Shown: piece by piece, positions 43,429-53,355 of the stretch | Position numbering within the stretch: position 1 is the stretch's first letter | How the letters are laid out: every line of letters starts with the position of its first letter | NCBI RefSeq assembly: GCF_900111735.1 | Contig: NZ_FOHW01000001.1 | Coordinates: 299,312-363,311, forward strand | Direction of reading: 5' to 3' | From: Pseudomonas graminis | Lineage (GTDB): Bacteria > Pseudomonadota > Gammaproteobacteria > Pseudomonadales > Pseudomonadaceae | Length of the DNA: 64,000 nt | The notes under the pieces: model-generated | What the model was told of the DNA's origin: nothing | The model's input: only the letters and a program-made list of their open reading frames with translations | The model's database searches: none | Made by a program: the position numbers and the translations under genes

Positions 43429-45009
43429 TCAGGGTTGGAAACTTGAAGCATCCCGCCGGGAAGCGATCAAGTTGACAGGGAAGCTGTCATTGACTGGCAG
43501 TTGCCCCTCAACACGATTTCGGCCTTTGGTTTTAGCGCGATACAGAAGTCGGTCTGCCTCTTCCAGTGCGGCTTTATAACCCTCTTTTCCAAGCGTGTTG
43601 ATCGCCACGACACCGGAGCTGATGGTGACGTTGCCCAGCGGGCTGGTGGCGTGGGCTATGCGCGCGTTTTCAATGGCCGACCTGACCTTTTCGGCAATGA
43701 TTAGCGCACCCGCTAAATGTGTTTCAGGCAGCAGGATCACAAACTCTTCACCGCCATACCTTGCCGCCAAATCGCCGGCCCTGTTGATACAGGCCCCGAT
43801 AATGCCTGCCACCTCGCTCAGGCAGTCGTCCCCCTGAATATGGCCGTAGCGGTCGTTGTATTGTTTGAACCAGTCGATATCCAACAAAATAATGGCGATG
43901 AATGAGTTATTGCGATTGGCACGGCCCCATTCCCGTTGCAGGGTCGCGTCGAAACAGCGGCGATTGGCCAGATGCGTCAGGCTGTCGGTCTGGGCAATGA
44001 CCTCCAGCTCGGTCCTGGCGGTGTTCAGGTCGTTTTCCGCCGTGATGAGGTGCTGGATTTGCCGATACAACAGGAAGCCCAGCAAAACCAGCGCGAAGAT
44101 GATCAGAGCGATCGCGGCCATTGACCGGTACGCATAGTCCCACCAAGGCGCGAACACATGCTCGCATGACACGCCAGCGGCGGCGACGATGGGTAATCCG
44201 GCCACACGCCGGTAGGCATAGATCCTTTCCACTCCATCCACGACGGACTTGATCAAAGCGTTACCGCTGTCGCTGTAAGGCAGATAAAGGGTGAAAAGAT
44301 CACCTTTGGCCACATTGGTCGTCATCAGCGCGGTCAGCGTCGGTCGTCGAGCCAGTAGGTCGCCATTGCTCAGGGCAAGGAAAATAACGCCCTTTTCGTC
44401 CACGTCCATACGCTTGAAAAATGCCTGGAAATAGGCAACCGGCACCGTCGCCAACGCCACACCTGCAAATGTACCGTCGGCGGCATTGATGCGACGGCTG
44501 ATAGGGATGACCATGTCCCCCGTGCTGCGACTCTCGACAATGGAGCCAATGTGGATGGACGCATCGGGATTGTCGCGGTGATAGGTGAAGTACGCGCGGT
44601 CGCCGTTGTTCAGCGGTGTGCCCTGGGACAAGGAATTGGCGACCCAGTTGCCTTGCGCGTCGTAGATGAACAGCCCCTGGATGCCATCCACGTTCACCAC
44701 AGCCCGAGCCATCAGCTTTTCGAGTCGAACTTGCTGATCACCATCAACGCCATCGTGCTCTACGCGCTCGACCAGATCGCGCAGCGTGTTGTCTGCTTGT
44801 CGTATTGTGTCTTGAGCGAGCTGCTCGGCAGCAAGGACGATATTGGAAACTGAAATTTTGGCAGTAGCGATGCGTTCATTGCGCGACTGATTGATTTGCC
44901 AGGCGGTAGCCAGAATCAACGACAGACACACTAAAGCAATGAAACCAATCAGTGCTTTGGTCAGCATTGAAGGGGCAAGCCTGGTCGAGGTTAGGTACAG
45001 CGGCTTCAT
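43429..45009 (-). CDS. Diguanylate cyclase with periplasmic double-Cache sensor
   Basis: 526 aa. The first membrane helix is at ~17-36 and the second near 305-325. Between them lies a ~265-residue periplasmic region that looks like a dCache domain (DGIQGLFIYDAQGNWVANS, RAYFTYHRDNPDASIHIGSIVESRSTGDMVIPISRRI). The GGDEF domain has an intact A-site GGEEF near residue 419, preceded at the right distance by an RxxD inhibitory site (RAGD), so c-di-GMP feedback is expected. The signal is probably a small ligand in the periplasm. Confidence 0.85.
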   Translation of the reverse strand: MKPLYLTSTRLAPSMLTKALIGFIALVCLSLILATAWQINQSRNERIATAKISVSNIVLAAEQLAQDTIRQADNTLRDLVERVEHDGVDGDQQVRLEKLMARAVVNVDGIQGLFIYDAQGNWVANSLSQGTPLNNGDRAYFTYHRDNPDASIHIGSIVESRSTGDMVIPISRRINAADGTFAGVALATVPVAYFQAFFKRMDVDEKGVIFLALSNGDLLARRPTLTALMTTNVAKGDLFTLYLPYSDSGNALIKSVVDGVERIYAYRRVAGLPIVAAAGVSCEHVFAPWWDYAYRSMAAIALIIFALVLLGFLLYRQIQHLITAENDLNTARTELEVIAQTDSLTHLANRRCFDATLQREWGRANRNNSFIAIILLDIDWFKQYNDRYGHIQGDDCLSEVAGIIGACINRAGDLAARYGGEEFVILLPETHLAGALIIAEKVRSAIENARIAHATSPLGNVTISSGVVAINTLGKEGYKAALEEADRLLYRAKTKGRNRVEGQLPVNDSFPVNLIASRRDASSFQP

Positions 45010-45124
45010 GGGCGCGTCATCAAATTGGCTTGTGCACGCTCTATGCAGCTATCGTACCGTTACGAGCGACTCCGAGTGGATATCCAGAAAACGTGCTCGC
45101 CAGCGCACTGGATTGTTGGTTTTG

Positions 45125-46222
45125 CTAAGCCAGCTCACTGTCTTTGATGTTTGCGATAGGCCCTAGCAGTGAGAAGTCAAACTCCTTCAAAGGCTGATTC
45201 ATCATCAGACGGTTCGGGTAATCAGGATTAGCCAGCGCTCCTTTACCCAGCGCAACGATGTCAGCGCCATCAATGAGAACTTGCTCGGCATGCTGAGGGT
45301 TCTCCAGCCCGCCATTGGCGACGATGGCGACCCCTGGAGCATAACGACGAGCCAGGCTGACGAGGCTGGGGCCGCTCTCGCTGAAGGCAGGCTCCCACGC
45401 TTTGTGTTCTGTGACATGAATGTACTGGATACCTGCGTCTTCCAGAGATCCAAAAATGGTCTCGGCGGCGGCTTCGCCTTCAGCCCATTTGTGGGCGTAA
45501 TCGTTGACCTTGCCCTGTGAGATTCGAACACCCACGGGAGCCTCCCCAACAACTGCTCTTACGGCCTTGATCACCTCCAGCGTAAGGGCAACGCGATTGC
45601 GCACGCTTGCGCCCCAGCGGTCTGTTCGCTGGTTCGTATAGTCAGTGAGGAATTGATCGAGCAGATAGCCGTTGGCGCCATGAATTTCCACACCGTCGAA
45701 CCCTGCGCTTGCGACTGCCAGTCTCGCGGCATTGGCGAACCCTTCAATCGCATCGGCGATGTCTTCATCGGTCATCACCCTTGGCACGGCGTATTGGCCC
45801 TCGCCATAGTAGAACTTCATCTGCTCACCAACAGGACGTATGGCAGAAGGGCCGACGGTCTCGCTCAGGAAACGGTTTCCCTGACTCAAGGCTCCTGCGT
45901 GCATCAGTTGCGCGATGACCAGGCCTTGATGACGATGTATCCGATTGGTAACGGCTCGCCAGGCCAAGGCTTGTTCAGCATCAGTGATTCCAGGTTGAAA
46001 CCGATAGCCTTGAGCGAATTTTTGGTCGGTGTAAATCCCTTCAGTGATCACCAGCCCAAAACCGCCTTTGGCGAAGCGTTCGTAGTATCGTCCCATCGCC
46101 TCCGAGGCACTGCCATGTTCAGTTGCGCTGACGCGAGTCATCGGTGCAACAGCGAGCCGGTTCTTTAACTTCAGCTCGCCGATGTCGAAAGTGTCCAGGA
46201 TCTGCTTGCTGGGCGTGTTCAT
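45125..46222 (-). CDS. Old yellow enzyme-type NADH:flavin oxidoreductase
   Basis: 365 aa TIM-barrel flavoenzyme. The N-terminal LKNRLAVAPMTR, the IAQLMHAG segment, and the HGANGYLLDQFL active-site stretch are standard for the family. The flavin phosphate site follows in VANGG and VALGKGALANPD. It would reduce activated alkenes or quinones with NAD(P)H via FMN. It is divergent from a LysR gene that probably controls it. Confidence 0.85.
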   Translation of the reverse strand: MNTPSKQILDTFDIGELKLKNRLAVAPMTRVSATEHGSASEAMGRYYERFAKGGFGLVITEGIYTDQKFAQGYRFQPGITDAEQALAWRAVTNRIHRHQGLVIAQLMHAGALSQGNRFLSETVGPSAIRPVGEQMKFYYGEGQYAVPRVMTDEDIADAIEGFANAARLAVASAGFDGVEIHGANGYLLDQFLTDYTNQRTDRWGASVRNRVALTLEVIKAVRAVVGEAPVGVRISQGKVNDYAHKWAEGEAAAETIFGSLEDAGIQYIHVTEHKAWEPAFSESGPSLVSLARRYAPGVAIVANGGLENPQHAEQVLIDGADIVALGKGALANPDYPNRLMMNQPLKEFDFSLLGPIANIKDSELA

Positions 46223-46349
46223 TTGATTAAACCTTCGTTGGCCAGAGATTCATTTCCACGGCCTTATGGTGGGTGACGATATCCCTGATCCCGTGAAGGT
46301 ATAAGACGGCCAGGGAGATAAGGCGGCGTAACGCTAAGAGATATAATCG

Positions 46350-47228
46350 ATGCAGATTCAGGATGTTGAAGTGTTCGCTGCCGTGGCAACCGCCAGCAGC
46401 CTGTCAGGGGCGGCGAGACGACTTGGGCTGTCAGCCATGACTGTGTCCCGACGACTAGCCTCTCTGGAAAAGGAATTAGGGGTGCGGCTTGTTCACAGAA
46501 CGACCCGCTCTGCGTCCCTCACGCCCGAGGGAGAGGTACTGCTACCGTTCGCCAGAAGCATGCTGGAGGCTGACGAGGCCGCGCGGGCCACATTGAAAGC
46601 CAATGCCGGGGCGGCCAGCGGCCTACTGAGGGTCACCGCTCCCACCGTATTCGGCCAGGAAATGATCATGCCGGTGATTCCCCGGCTGCTCGCAGAAAAC
46701 CCGGCACTGCAGGTTGACCTGACACTCTCCGATCGCATCGTAGACATCGTGGGCCTGGGTATCGACGTCGCTATCCGCATCGCGACACTCAGCGATTCCG
46801 GGTTGGTTGCCCGCGCGCTTGCTCCAAACCCACGGGTCATCTGCGCAAGCCCTGAATATCTCGCCAGGCAGGGTACGCCTAGCCACCTTGAAGACCTTAA
46901 GCGTCATCAATGCATTGGCCTGCATGGCATGCCGTATTGGCCGTTCGTCCATCAGGGAGAAGAGGTCTCCATCCGTGCCGAGGCATCGTTCTCGGCCAAT
47001 AGTGTCGAGTCCGTCAGAGCGGCCAGCAAACTGGGACTGGGTCTGGCCATGCTGACTTACTGGGACGTGCGCACCGCGCTCGCGGAGGGCAGTCTGGTTC
47101 TCGTCGAGCTGGAAGATGTGGTGCCTGAACAACTTTCCATAACGGCCGTGCTTCCTACTCGTCAGTACGTACCCAACCGGGTGCGCGTACTTCTTGAACA
47201 TCTTGAACGGGCTCTTAAGCCTGGATGA
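46350..47228 (+). CDS. LysR-family regulator divergent to OYE
   Basis: 292 aa. N-terminal HTH: DVEVFAAVATASSLSGAARRLGLSAMTVSRRLASLEKELG. The effector domain has the usual VGLGIDVAIRIATLSDSGLVARALAPNP. It is divergent from the OYE gene with about 127 bp between, and precedes the DUF417 gene by 139 bp. It likely responds to an electrophile or quinone handled by the OYE. Confidence 0.85.
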   Translation: MQIQDVEVFAAVATASSLSGAARRLGLSAMTVSRRLASLEKELGVRLVHRTTRSASLTPEGEVLLPFARSMLEADEAARATLKANAGAASGLLRVTAPTVFGQEMIMPVIPRLLAENPALQVDLTLSDRIVDIVGLGIDVAIRIATLSDSGLVARALAPNPRVICASPEYLARQGTPSHLEDLKRHQCIGLHGMPYWPFVHQGEEVSIRAEASFSANSVESVRAASKLGLGLAMLTYWDVRTALAEGSLVLVELEDVVPEQLSITAVLPTRQYVPNRVRVLLEHLERALKPG

Positions 47229-47367
47229 CTCAAGACGATCTGCACCGAATGCAATACGTTCAAACCCCACGAGCGTGCCGGCAAAGGCAACACTGTTTCT
47301 ACTCCCGGCGCACATCGCGCAGGTCTGCTAGTCAGCGTTCCTCCTCACACTCCTGGAAGCATTGATC

Positions 47368-47877
47368 ATGAAAACCTACAGTATCGAGAACCACGAAACC
47401 AACAACGCACAAATCCCTTCAACGCCTGGGTTCAAGATCATGGCGCTTGGTATCCATGGGGCCTATTTTGCGCTCGCCGTCATTTACTTCTGGTTCGGCG
47501 GAATGAAGTTCACGCACTACGAAGCGGTCGGGCTGGTTCCGCTGGTCAGCAACAGTCCTTTTCTGGGCTGGGTTTATGGCATTTTCAGCGTCGACACCTT
47601 CTCCAGTCTGCTTGGCATTCTGGAGGTGTCCATCGGAGCACTCATTGCGGGCCGCCTGCTGTCACCCAAGCTGTCATTGATAGGGGGGGCGCTGTCTGCC
47701 GGGCTGTTTTTTACCACCTTGAGCTTCATGTTCTCGACCCCAGGCGTGATCGAGCCCGGCCTTGTCTTCCCCGCTATTTCTATCGCGCCAGGCCAGTTTC
47801 TACTCAAAGATATCGGCCTGCTTGCCGCCTCGGTTTTCGTGGCCGGCCATTCGCTGATGGCGCTGGAACGCCGATGA
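47368..47877 (+). CDS. DUF417 (RclC/YkgB-like) membrane protein
   Basis: 169 aa with four membrane helices. The pattern YFWFGGMKFTHYEAVGLVPLVSNSPFLGWVY and the C-terminal PAISIAPGQFLLKDIGLLAAS are typical of DUF417, which includes RclC of the reactive-chlorine response. It may share control with the OYE/LysR genes. The ATG at 47368 is favoured over a TTG before it. Confidence 0.8.
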   Translation: MKTYSIENHETNNAQIPSTPGFKIMALGIHGAYFALAVIYFWFGGMKFTHYEAVGLVPLVSNSPFLGWVYGIFSVDTFSSLLGILEVSIGALIAGRLLSPKLSLIGGALSAGLFFTTLSFMFSTPGVIEPGLVFPAISIAPGQFLLKDIGLLAASVFVAGHSLMALERR

Positions 47878-47920
47878 GCCGATGATTGCCCCCGGGATGG
47901 CCTGAAGCGGTTCATTGCTG

Positions 47921-48766
47921 TCAGGTCATCGCCCCATCTTTTACGCCCGCCACGCCGTTGATCCAGTCCCGAGGACTGTAGCCAGTCTTGCGTCGAAACG
48001 CGCGAGCAAGTGCAGACGGACTTTCATAACCGACCTCGGCAGCAATCAGAGTGATGGACCGGCCTTCTCGAAGACGCTTCTGCGCCAGGCTGATACGCCA
48101 GCTCAATAGATAATCGGCGGGCGTCTGCCCGATGGTTGCCCGGAAGTGCACTGCGTAGGCCGCGCGGGACATGTTCGACTCACTCGCCAGCCCCGCAATG
48201 GACCACGCCAGATGAGGGGCGTTGTGAATCTGCAAAAGAGAGCGCGACAACCTCGGATCGGCCAGACCCGCCATGATCCCGGTATGCAACTGGTGGTGAT
48301 CAAGCAGATGTCGAAACAGCAGGATGACCAGCAACTCGAACAACCGCTCCAGCGCTGCCTCCCTGCCGCAATGCGAGCCCGCTGCCTCGCTGAACATCCA
48401 TTTCAGCGTATCGGCCAGCATGGGTAATTCATCCAGGGGCAGCACCAGGCAATCGGGTAATGAAGCCGACAGCGGATTATCGACCCCACCCTCAAACGCC
48501 ATTGATGCACACAACAACCGGGCGCCCTCGGACTCACCGGCAAACAGTTGATGCCGACTTGGACGCGGCATAAAAATCAGGCTGGGCCGGATCAACAGCA
48601 AGTTCTTACGATCGGGCCCCAGCAAGGTAACGCTGCCAGCCTCCAGCAGGTGGATATAGCCAGATCCTTCTGCGCCGTCATAAGACGCCAGACCGCACAG
48701 CTTGCCGCTGTAAAACAGGTTCGCACGCACGCCGAACTGCGATAGCAAGGTAGACAAGCGGTCCAT
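47921..48766 (-). CDS. AraC-family regulator (cupin_6 type)
   Basis: About 281 aa. The N-terminal cupin-like domain starts MDRLSTLLSQFGVRANLFYSGKLCGLASYD, and the C-terminal pair of HTH motifs is WSIAGLASESNMSRAAYAVHFRATIGQTPADYL and SITLIAAEVGYESPSALARAFRRKTGYSPRDW. Regulators of this subgroup often sit next to DUF417 or OYE genes and respond to redox stress. It is convergent with the DUF417 gene. Confidence 0.85.
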   Translation of the reverse strand: MDRLSTLLSQFGVRANLFYSGKLCGLASYDGAEGSGYIHLLEAGSVTLLGPDRKNLLLIRPSLIFMPRPSRHQLFAGESEGARLLCASMAFEGGVDNPLSASLPDCLVLPLDELPMLADTLKWMFSEAAGSHCGREAALERLFELLVILLFRHLLDHHQLHTGIMAGLADPRLSRSLLQIHNAPHLAWSIAGLASESNMSRAAYAVHFRATIGQTPADYLLSWRISLAQKRLREGRSITLIAAEVGYESPSALARAFRRKTGYSPRDWINGVAGVKDGAMT

Positions 48767-49242
48767 GGGCAATCCCTTGGCAGGTAATACAGGTTCGAAT
48801 CATAACACCCGAGCCATACGCCCTATTGTGGCTCCCGGCACTCAGCGTCCTTGCGAAGCAGGTGGAGTTCAGTCACCGGCACAGGCCGAGCAGGAATGTG
48901 GATCACTGGGTTCAGGAGACTGAGTGACCGCTGTGGGTCGGCTCCTGTGGCCGCCCTCCCCCAGCGAACCGATAACCCGCCTGTGCACAGCCGCTCCAGG
49001 CCAGCGCTGAAGCCTTCGTCATCACCTTCCGCGCGGGCATCTTGAGATGAGGACAAGCTAACCGCCTTCGCTAATGGGATCCATGATGAAGTGCACGTTA
49101 GGGGATCCAATTAAGTTAACTATTTATTTATGCAACACGTGCTTCAGATCCACGTTTTTCGGCCGATTAAATTAGATTGCCGAGCTTAATCTGGCTTTAA
49201 CCGCCGTTGGGTGAGAAGTCAGTCTACATCTGGAGTGAACAC
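48767..49242. other. Gene-poor interval
   Basis: About 476 bp without a convincing gene. A minus-strand open frame at 48823-49110 has no recognisable family, and I leave it out. The right part (49110-49160) is AT-rich with 'aactatttatttatgc' and may hold the promoter of the following binding-protein gene. No repeat or RNA gene was seen. Confidence 0.5.
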
Positions 49243-50094
49243 GTGACGTTACGTCTAACCTGCAAAGCTATTATTATTGCGCTGTCTTTAGGGTTGTCAA
49301 ATGTGGCTGTCTGTGAAGATCTTAAAGTCTATAATTTTTCGCCTGTCAATCAATACAACCTTAATCTCTCAGCCAGTTTCTGGAACCCGATCATCCGGTA
49401 TGTGTCCGAAAAAAGTGGTGTGAATCTCACTCTGAAATTGGGGCGAACATCGTCCGACACGACCAGTTATGTGCTCGCACAAGAAGTTGATTTCGCTTTT
49501 ACCAATCATCTCTTTAGCCCTGAGCGCGACAAAATGGGCTGGAAGGTATTTGGTCGCCGTGACGCGCCTCCCCTCGAAGGACAAATCGTGGTACCTGCCG
49601 ATTCGCCTATCCAGAGCCTCGCGGAACTGGACGGCCAGGAAGTCGTGTACCCGGGACCTGAAGCGTTCATTGCTTATAAAGTCACGAGCTCGGAACTGAT
49701 AAAGAAAGGCATAAATGCGTCTACCGTGTTTGCAGGAAACATGGACGGCGCGTTCAGCCAGCTGCTGAGTGGCAAGGCCCAGGCGATGGGGGTGAACTCA
49801 CAGCTGGTCAGCGGCTACACCGAGAGAGAGGGCAAGTCGTTCCGCGTATTGTGGAATTCTTCCTCGTTCAATGATTTGGCGCTCATGGCCTCCCCCAGAG
49901 TTTCTCAAAAAGAACTGGCGGCAGTCGCCAGCGCATTTTTTAACATGGAATATGACAGCGTCGGCAGCAAGATTCTTCATGACGCGACTGAGTTAGTCCA
50001 TGCGCCCGAACCGGTTAAATTCATTCCTGCGACGGAAGCGGATTATGCGTCCTATCGTGATTTTTATAACAGCGCCCCGGCAAACCGCAAGTAA
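49243..50094 (+). CDS. PhnD-like periplasmic binding protein paired with a c-di-GMP enzyme
   Basis: About 283 aa from GTG 49243 (GGAG upstream). The signal peptide is TLRLTCKAIIIALSLGLSNVAVC. The mature protein is a PhnD/SsuA-type binding protein: ASFWNPIIRYVSEKSGVNLTLKLGRTSSDTTSYVLAQEVDFAFTNH, and a VYPGPEAFIAYKVTSSELIKKGIN segment. There are no permease or ATPase genes nearby. The next gene, 29 bp on, codes for a membrane GGDEF-EAL protein, so this looks like a ligand sensor for it and not a transporter part. Confidence 0.75.
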   Translation: MTLRLTCKAIIIALSLGLSNVAVCEDLKVYNFSPVNQYNLNLSASFWNPIIRYVSEKSGVNLTLKLGRTSSDTTSYVLAQEVDFAFTNHLFSPERDKMGWKVFGRRDAPPLEGQIVVPADSPIQSLAELDGQEVVYPGPEAFIAYKVTSSELIKKGINASTVFAGNMDGAFSQLLSGKAQAMGVNSQLVSGYTEREGKSFRVLWNSSSFNDLALMASPRVSQKELAAVASAFFNMEYDSVGSKILHDATELVHAPEPVKFIPATEADYASYRDFYNSAPANRK

Positions 50095-50123
50095 TCATTC
50101 TCACATCCAGCTGGAGGCTGTTA

Positions 50124-53036
50124 ATGAATTTCTTTAAAAGCCTTGTGCCCAAATCACTGACGTCGCGCATATTGGCGATGCTGTCCATTCTGATCCTGGT
50201 TTTCCTCACGACGGGGCTGGGGCTTTTTTATAAAAATCAGATGCTTCAGCACATTGAAGAGATACAAGACAGCGCTAACATGCTGATAGAGGTTGCCGCG
50301 CAGGCCGTGGAGGAAAGCGTCATCATTGGTGATTACGACACCATCAAAAGGACCCTCGAAAAAACCTTGTCTCGCTCGCCATTCAGGTCGGCCATGTTTA
50401 TCGACCTGTCGGGTGGCGTTATTCGCCTGCAGGCACCCAGTGCACCATTTGGCAGAGCCCCGGAATGGATAGAGTCGGAGGTCGCTGCACGATTATTCGA
50501 CGTCAATCGCCCGATCACTATCGGCGGGAAAGATTATGGCGTGATGCGTCTGTCTTTCAATGCCGAGAGGATAGCGGCAGAACTCTATACGTTGGTGGTC
50601 CAGGCAACGGTCCTCGCACTGGTATTTTTACTGACAAGCCTGGTATTGATGGGGTTCATGATCAAGCGCTCGCTTGCGCATCTGGGCAAGCTGCACTCCT
50701 ATGAGGCAGAAATCGCTTCAGGCGCAGTGGCCGCAGAAGCCGTGTTGGTCGCCGATGCTCCCATGGAGATCCAGGAGGCGATAAAAGCGGTAAATCGTAC
50801 GGCAGCGAGTATGCGCAATCACTTTGGCCAGCGCATCGAATCGTTGATGAACACACTGGTTCAGCATAAAAATGCCTTGGATGAGGTTTCAATCGTCTGC
50901 GAAGTTTCAGCCTCCGGCCAAATCACCTACGTTAACGAACGATTCGTCACCAGCTCACAGCATTCGCGAACTGAGCTTCTGGAGTTGACGATTGATGAGG
51001 TCTGGTCCGGCATGTCTTCAGCCGATCAGCCGTGGCACTGGGCACCTGGAAATGAGGTATGGAACGGTGAGGTCAGGCTGTCTGGCCGGACCGGTACCGA
51101 TAAGTGGCATCGACGCACTATCATCCCTATCCTCGACGACAGGGGCGGCATTGAAAAATACATCTGCATCGATATCGATATCACTGACCGCAAAGAGTTT
51201 GAGGTGGCGATTCTGGATAACGCCAGAAGGCAAAACCTCATCGCCTTGTTTGGCCAGCAGGCATTGACGGAAGAAAACGTCAGCACGCTGGGTGAACTGG
51301 CAGCACTGACTGCCGCGCAAGGCTTGAAACTGAGCAAGGCCGCGTTGTTAGTCGTTGATCAGGTAAGTCACCGGGTAATCCTCAACGCCGAGGTTGGCTT
51401 GACCCACTTTGACATCCGGAGTGGTTACAACAGTGAATTTCTCGAAGGCACTCCTTCCTCCACGCCGCTTGCCAGGCATCCTGATACGACTGACGCCACG
51501 TTCAAATTGCTTTCTGGCGATGCGGTAAAAGCTGACAGCCTCAGAAGCAGCATCGAAGTCGACATATCGTGCAGGGAAGTCTTCAAGGGCATCCTGGGGG
51601 TTTATGCCACTACGGACCAGCCCTTTACACGTGAAGACGTCAGCTACATTCAAACACTGGCAAACCTGTTGGCGGCCGCCCTTGAAAGGGATGACGCCAA
51701 GAACAAGCTAACCTACCTGGCCGAAAATGATTCACTCACAAATCTGCCCAATCGCTGGTTTCTGAACAATTATCTGCGCGGGGCCATCAGTCGCCAAACG
51801 TCAGATGCAATCAGCGTCATTTTCATCGATCTGGACAGATTCAAGACCGTCAACGACACCATGGGGCATTCAGTAGGTGATGAATTGCTTATCCAGGCGA
51901 GCCGCCGCCTGGAAGACTACATTGATGAGAACAGCATGGTTGCGCGCCTGGGAGGCGATGAATTTTCGATCGTGGTCACCCATCCTGTTTATTCGGAACA
52001 TCTCATCAAGTCGCTCGCGACCAATGTTGTCGATGCACTGGGCAAACCGTTCAACCTACGTGGCCAGGATATATTTGTTTCAGCGAGCGTAGGCATCGCT
52101 AACTATCCGCTTGATGGGAGTGACGCTGGCGTTATCCTCAAGAATGCCGATACCGCCATGTACAACGCCAAAAAAAGTGGCCGCAATAACTTCAAGTTTT
52201 ACAATGCCGAGATGAACCAAAGTGCAGTTAAACGCCTGCAGACTGAAACCCTGTTGCGGGGCGCACTTGATCGCGATGAATTCATTCTGCATTTCCAGCC
52301 AAAGGTCAGCCTGACCGATGGCAGGATAAGTGGCCTTGAGGCTTTGTTAAGGTGGAATCATCCAACGCTCGGCCTGGTTTCTCCCGCTGATTTTATCCCT
52401 ATGCTTGAGGACACCGGCCTGATCATTCCGGTGGGCGAATGGGTTATCCGGAAAGTCTGTGAGACGCTGAAAAGCTGGGAAGATAATCACATCAGAGTGG
52501 TACCGGTCGCCATCAATCTCTCAGCCAGGCAGCTTCAGGTAAAAGGCCTGGCTAAAATCGTCAAGCGCATCCTGGAAGAGTACGGTATCAATCCCGCGCT
52601 CTTAGAGTTTGAGCTTACCGAATCCGTGCTGATGATTGACCCCGAGTCGGCCGTTGAAATACTGCGCGATATAAAGTCGTACGGCATAAGTCTTTCCGTC
52701 GATGACTTCGGAACGGGTTATTCCAGCCTGGCCTACCTGAAGCGGTTCCCTATCGACACCCTCAAAATCGATAGAATGTTCATTAAAGACATCATGAGCA
52801 ACCATGAAGACGCGGCTATTACCCGAGCGGTCATCGTATTGGCGCACGAACTGGACCTGAATGTCATCGCGGAGGGCGTCGAAACATTCGACCAACTCCA
52901 GATGCTTGTCGAACATGGCTGCGATCAAATACAGGGTTATCTTTTCAGTAAGCCCATACCCAGTGATGACTGTGCTGCACTGATTAAGTCGTCACGCAGT
53001 TTGGCGGTAACATTTCCTGAAAATGGTGTTGCGTAG
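50124..53036 (+). CDS. Membrane PAS-GAF-GGDEF-EAL c-di-GMP enzyme
   Basis: 970 aa. Membrane helices lie at ~15-37 and ~157-180, enclosing a ~120-residue periplasmic region. A HAMP-like stretch, a PAS domain (~250-355, VCEVSASGQITYVNERFVTSS) and a GAF-like domain (~365-525) follow. The GGDEF domain has an intact GGDEF at ~609, without an RxxD I-site at the usual place. The EAL domain begins near residue 710 with EALLRW at ~738, and DDFGTGYSSLAYL, EGVET and GYLFSKP are intact. Both making and breaking of c-di-GMP are possible. The start has GGAGG upstream. The PhnD-like protein encoded before it is a likely partner. Confidence 0.85.
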   Translation: MNFFKSLVPKSLTSRILAMLSILILVFLTTGLGLFYKNQMLQHIEEIQDSANMLIEVAAQAVEESVIIGDYDTIKRTLEKTLSRSPFRSAMFIDLSGGVIRLQAPSAPFGRAPEWIESEVAARLFDVNRPITIGGKDYGVMRLSFNAERIAAELYTLVVQATVLALVFLLTSLVLMGFMIKRSLAHLGKLHSYEAEIASGAVAAEAVLVADAPMEIQEAIKAVNRTAASMRNHFGQRIESLMNTLVQHKNALDEVSIVCEVSASGQITYVNERFVTSSQHSRTELLELTIDEVWSGMSSADQPWHWAPGNEVWNGEVRLSGRTGTDKWHRRTIIPILDDRGGIEKYICIDIDITDRKEFEVAILDNARRQNLIALFGQQALTEENVSTLGELAALTAAQGLKLSKAALLVVDQVSHRVILNAEVGLTHFDIRSGYNSEFLEGTPSSTPLARHPDTTDATFKLLSGDAVKADSLRSSIEVDISCREVFKGILGVYATTDQPFTREDVSYIQTLANLLAAALERDDAKNKLTYLAENDSLTNLPNRWFLNNYLRGAISRQTSDAISVIFIDLDRFKTVNDTMGHSVGDELLIQASRRLEDYIDENSMVARLGGDEFSIVVTHPVYSEHLIKSLATNVVDALGKPFNLRGQDIFVSASVGIANYPLDGSDAGVILKNADTAMYNAKKSGRNNFKFYNAEMNQSAVKRLQTETLLRGALDRDEFILHFQPKVSLTDGRISGLEALLRWNHPTLGLVSPADFIPMLEDTGLIIPVGEWVIRKVCETLKSWEDNHIRVVPVAINLSARQLQVKGLAKIVKRILEEYGINPALLEFELTESVLMIDPESAVEILRDIKSYGISLSVDDFGTGYSSLAYLKRFPIDTLKIDRMFIKDIMSNHEDAAITRAVIVLAHELDLNVIAEGVETFDQLQMLVEHGCDQIQGYLFSKPIPSDDCAALIKSSRSLAVTFPENGVA

Positions 53037-53081
53037 ATACGCGATTTTCAGGTCGTGTTCAGATGGGTATTCGCCGTGTTC

Positions 53082-53228
53082 ATGAGTCGGAAAAAAGCCT
53101 GCTCTTTTGATCAGCAAATGGCTGACTCTCTGTCGCTGACAAGGTCCGCTATCCAGTCAGCGGCGGCTGCAGGCTACCAGCCTGACATTTTTGCCGAGAC
53201 CTTTGCGCCGCTTGAATCGGCGCAGTAA
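53082..53228 (+). CDS. Possible short ORF (48 aa)
   Basis: ATG 53082 to TAA 53228 encodes MSRKKACSFDQQMADSLS and a further 30 residues ending ETFAPLESAQ. It has no recognised family and no clear ribosome site, and may be a remnant of a larger gene. The rest of the 53037-53355 interval holds only the palindrome noted separately. Confidence 0.25.
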   Translation: MSRKKACSFDQQMADSLSLTRSAIQSAAAAGYQPDIFAETFAPLESAQ

Positions 53229-53296
53229 ACAGGAGCGACGCGCCTGTCATTGCGGGCGCGCAACGCCTTTGAGGTCGCGGCACAGCGCAGTTATTT

Positions 53297-53309
53297 GGCA
53301 CACTGTGCC
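53297..53309. promoter_or_regulatory. 13-bp palindrome upstream of the small HTH gene
   Basis: GGCACA-C-TGTGCC is a perfect inverted repeat 47 bp before the 53356 start. It could be an operator for that HTH protein or simply chance; no -35/-10 pair is obvious beside it. Confidence 0.3.
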
Positions 53310-53355
53310 GCATACGCCTCAAACACAGACCGCCTGACCTTTACCTGGACGTCAC

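Noticed and set aside
48823..49110. 95-aa minus-strand open frame
   Set aside because: No recognisable domain, ribosome site or neighbour logic supports it.
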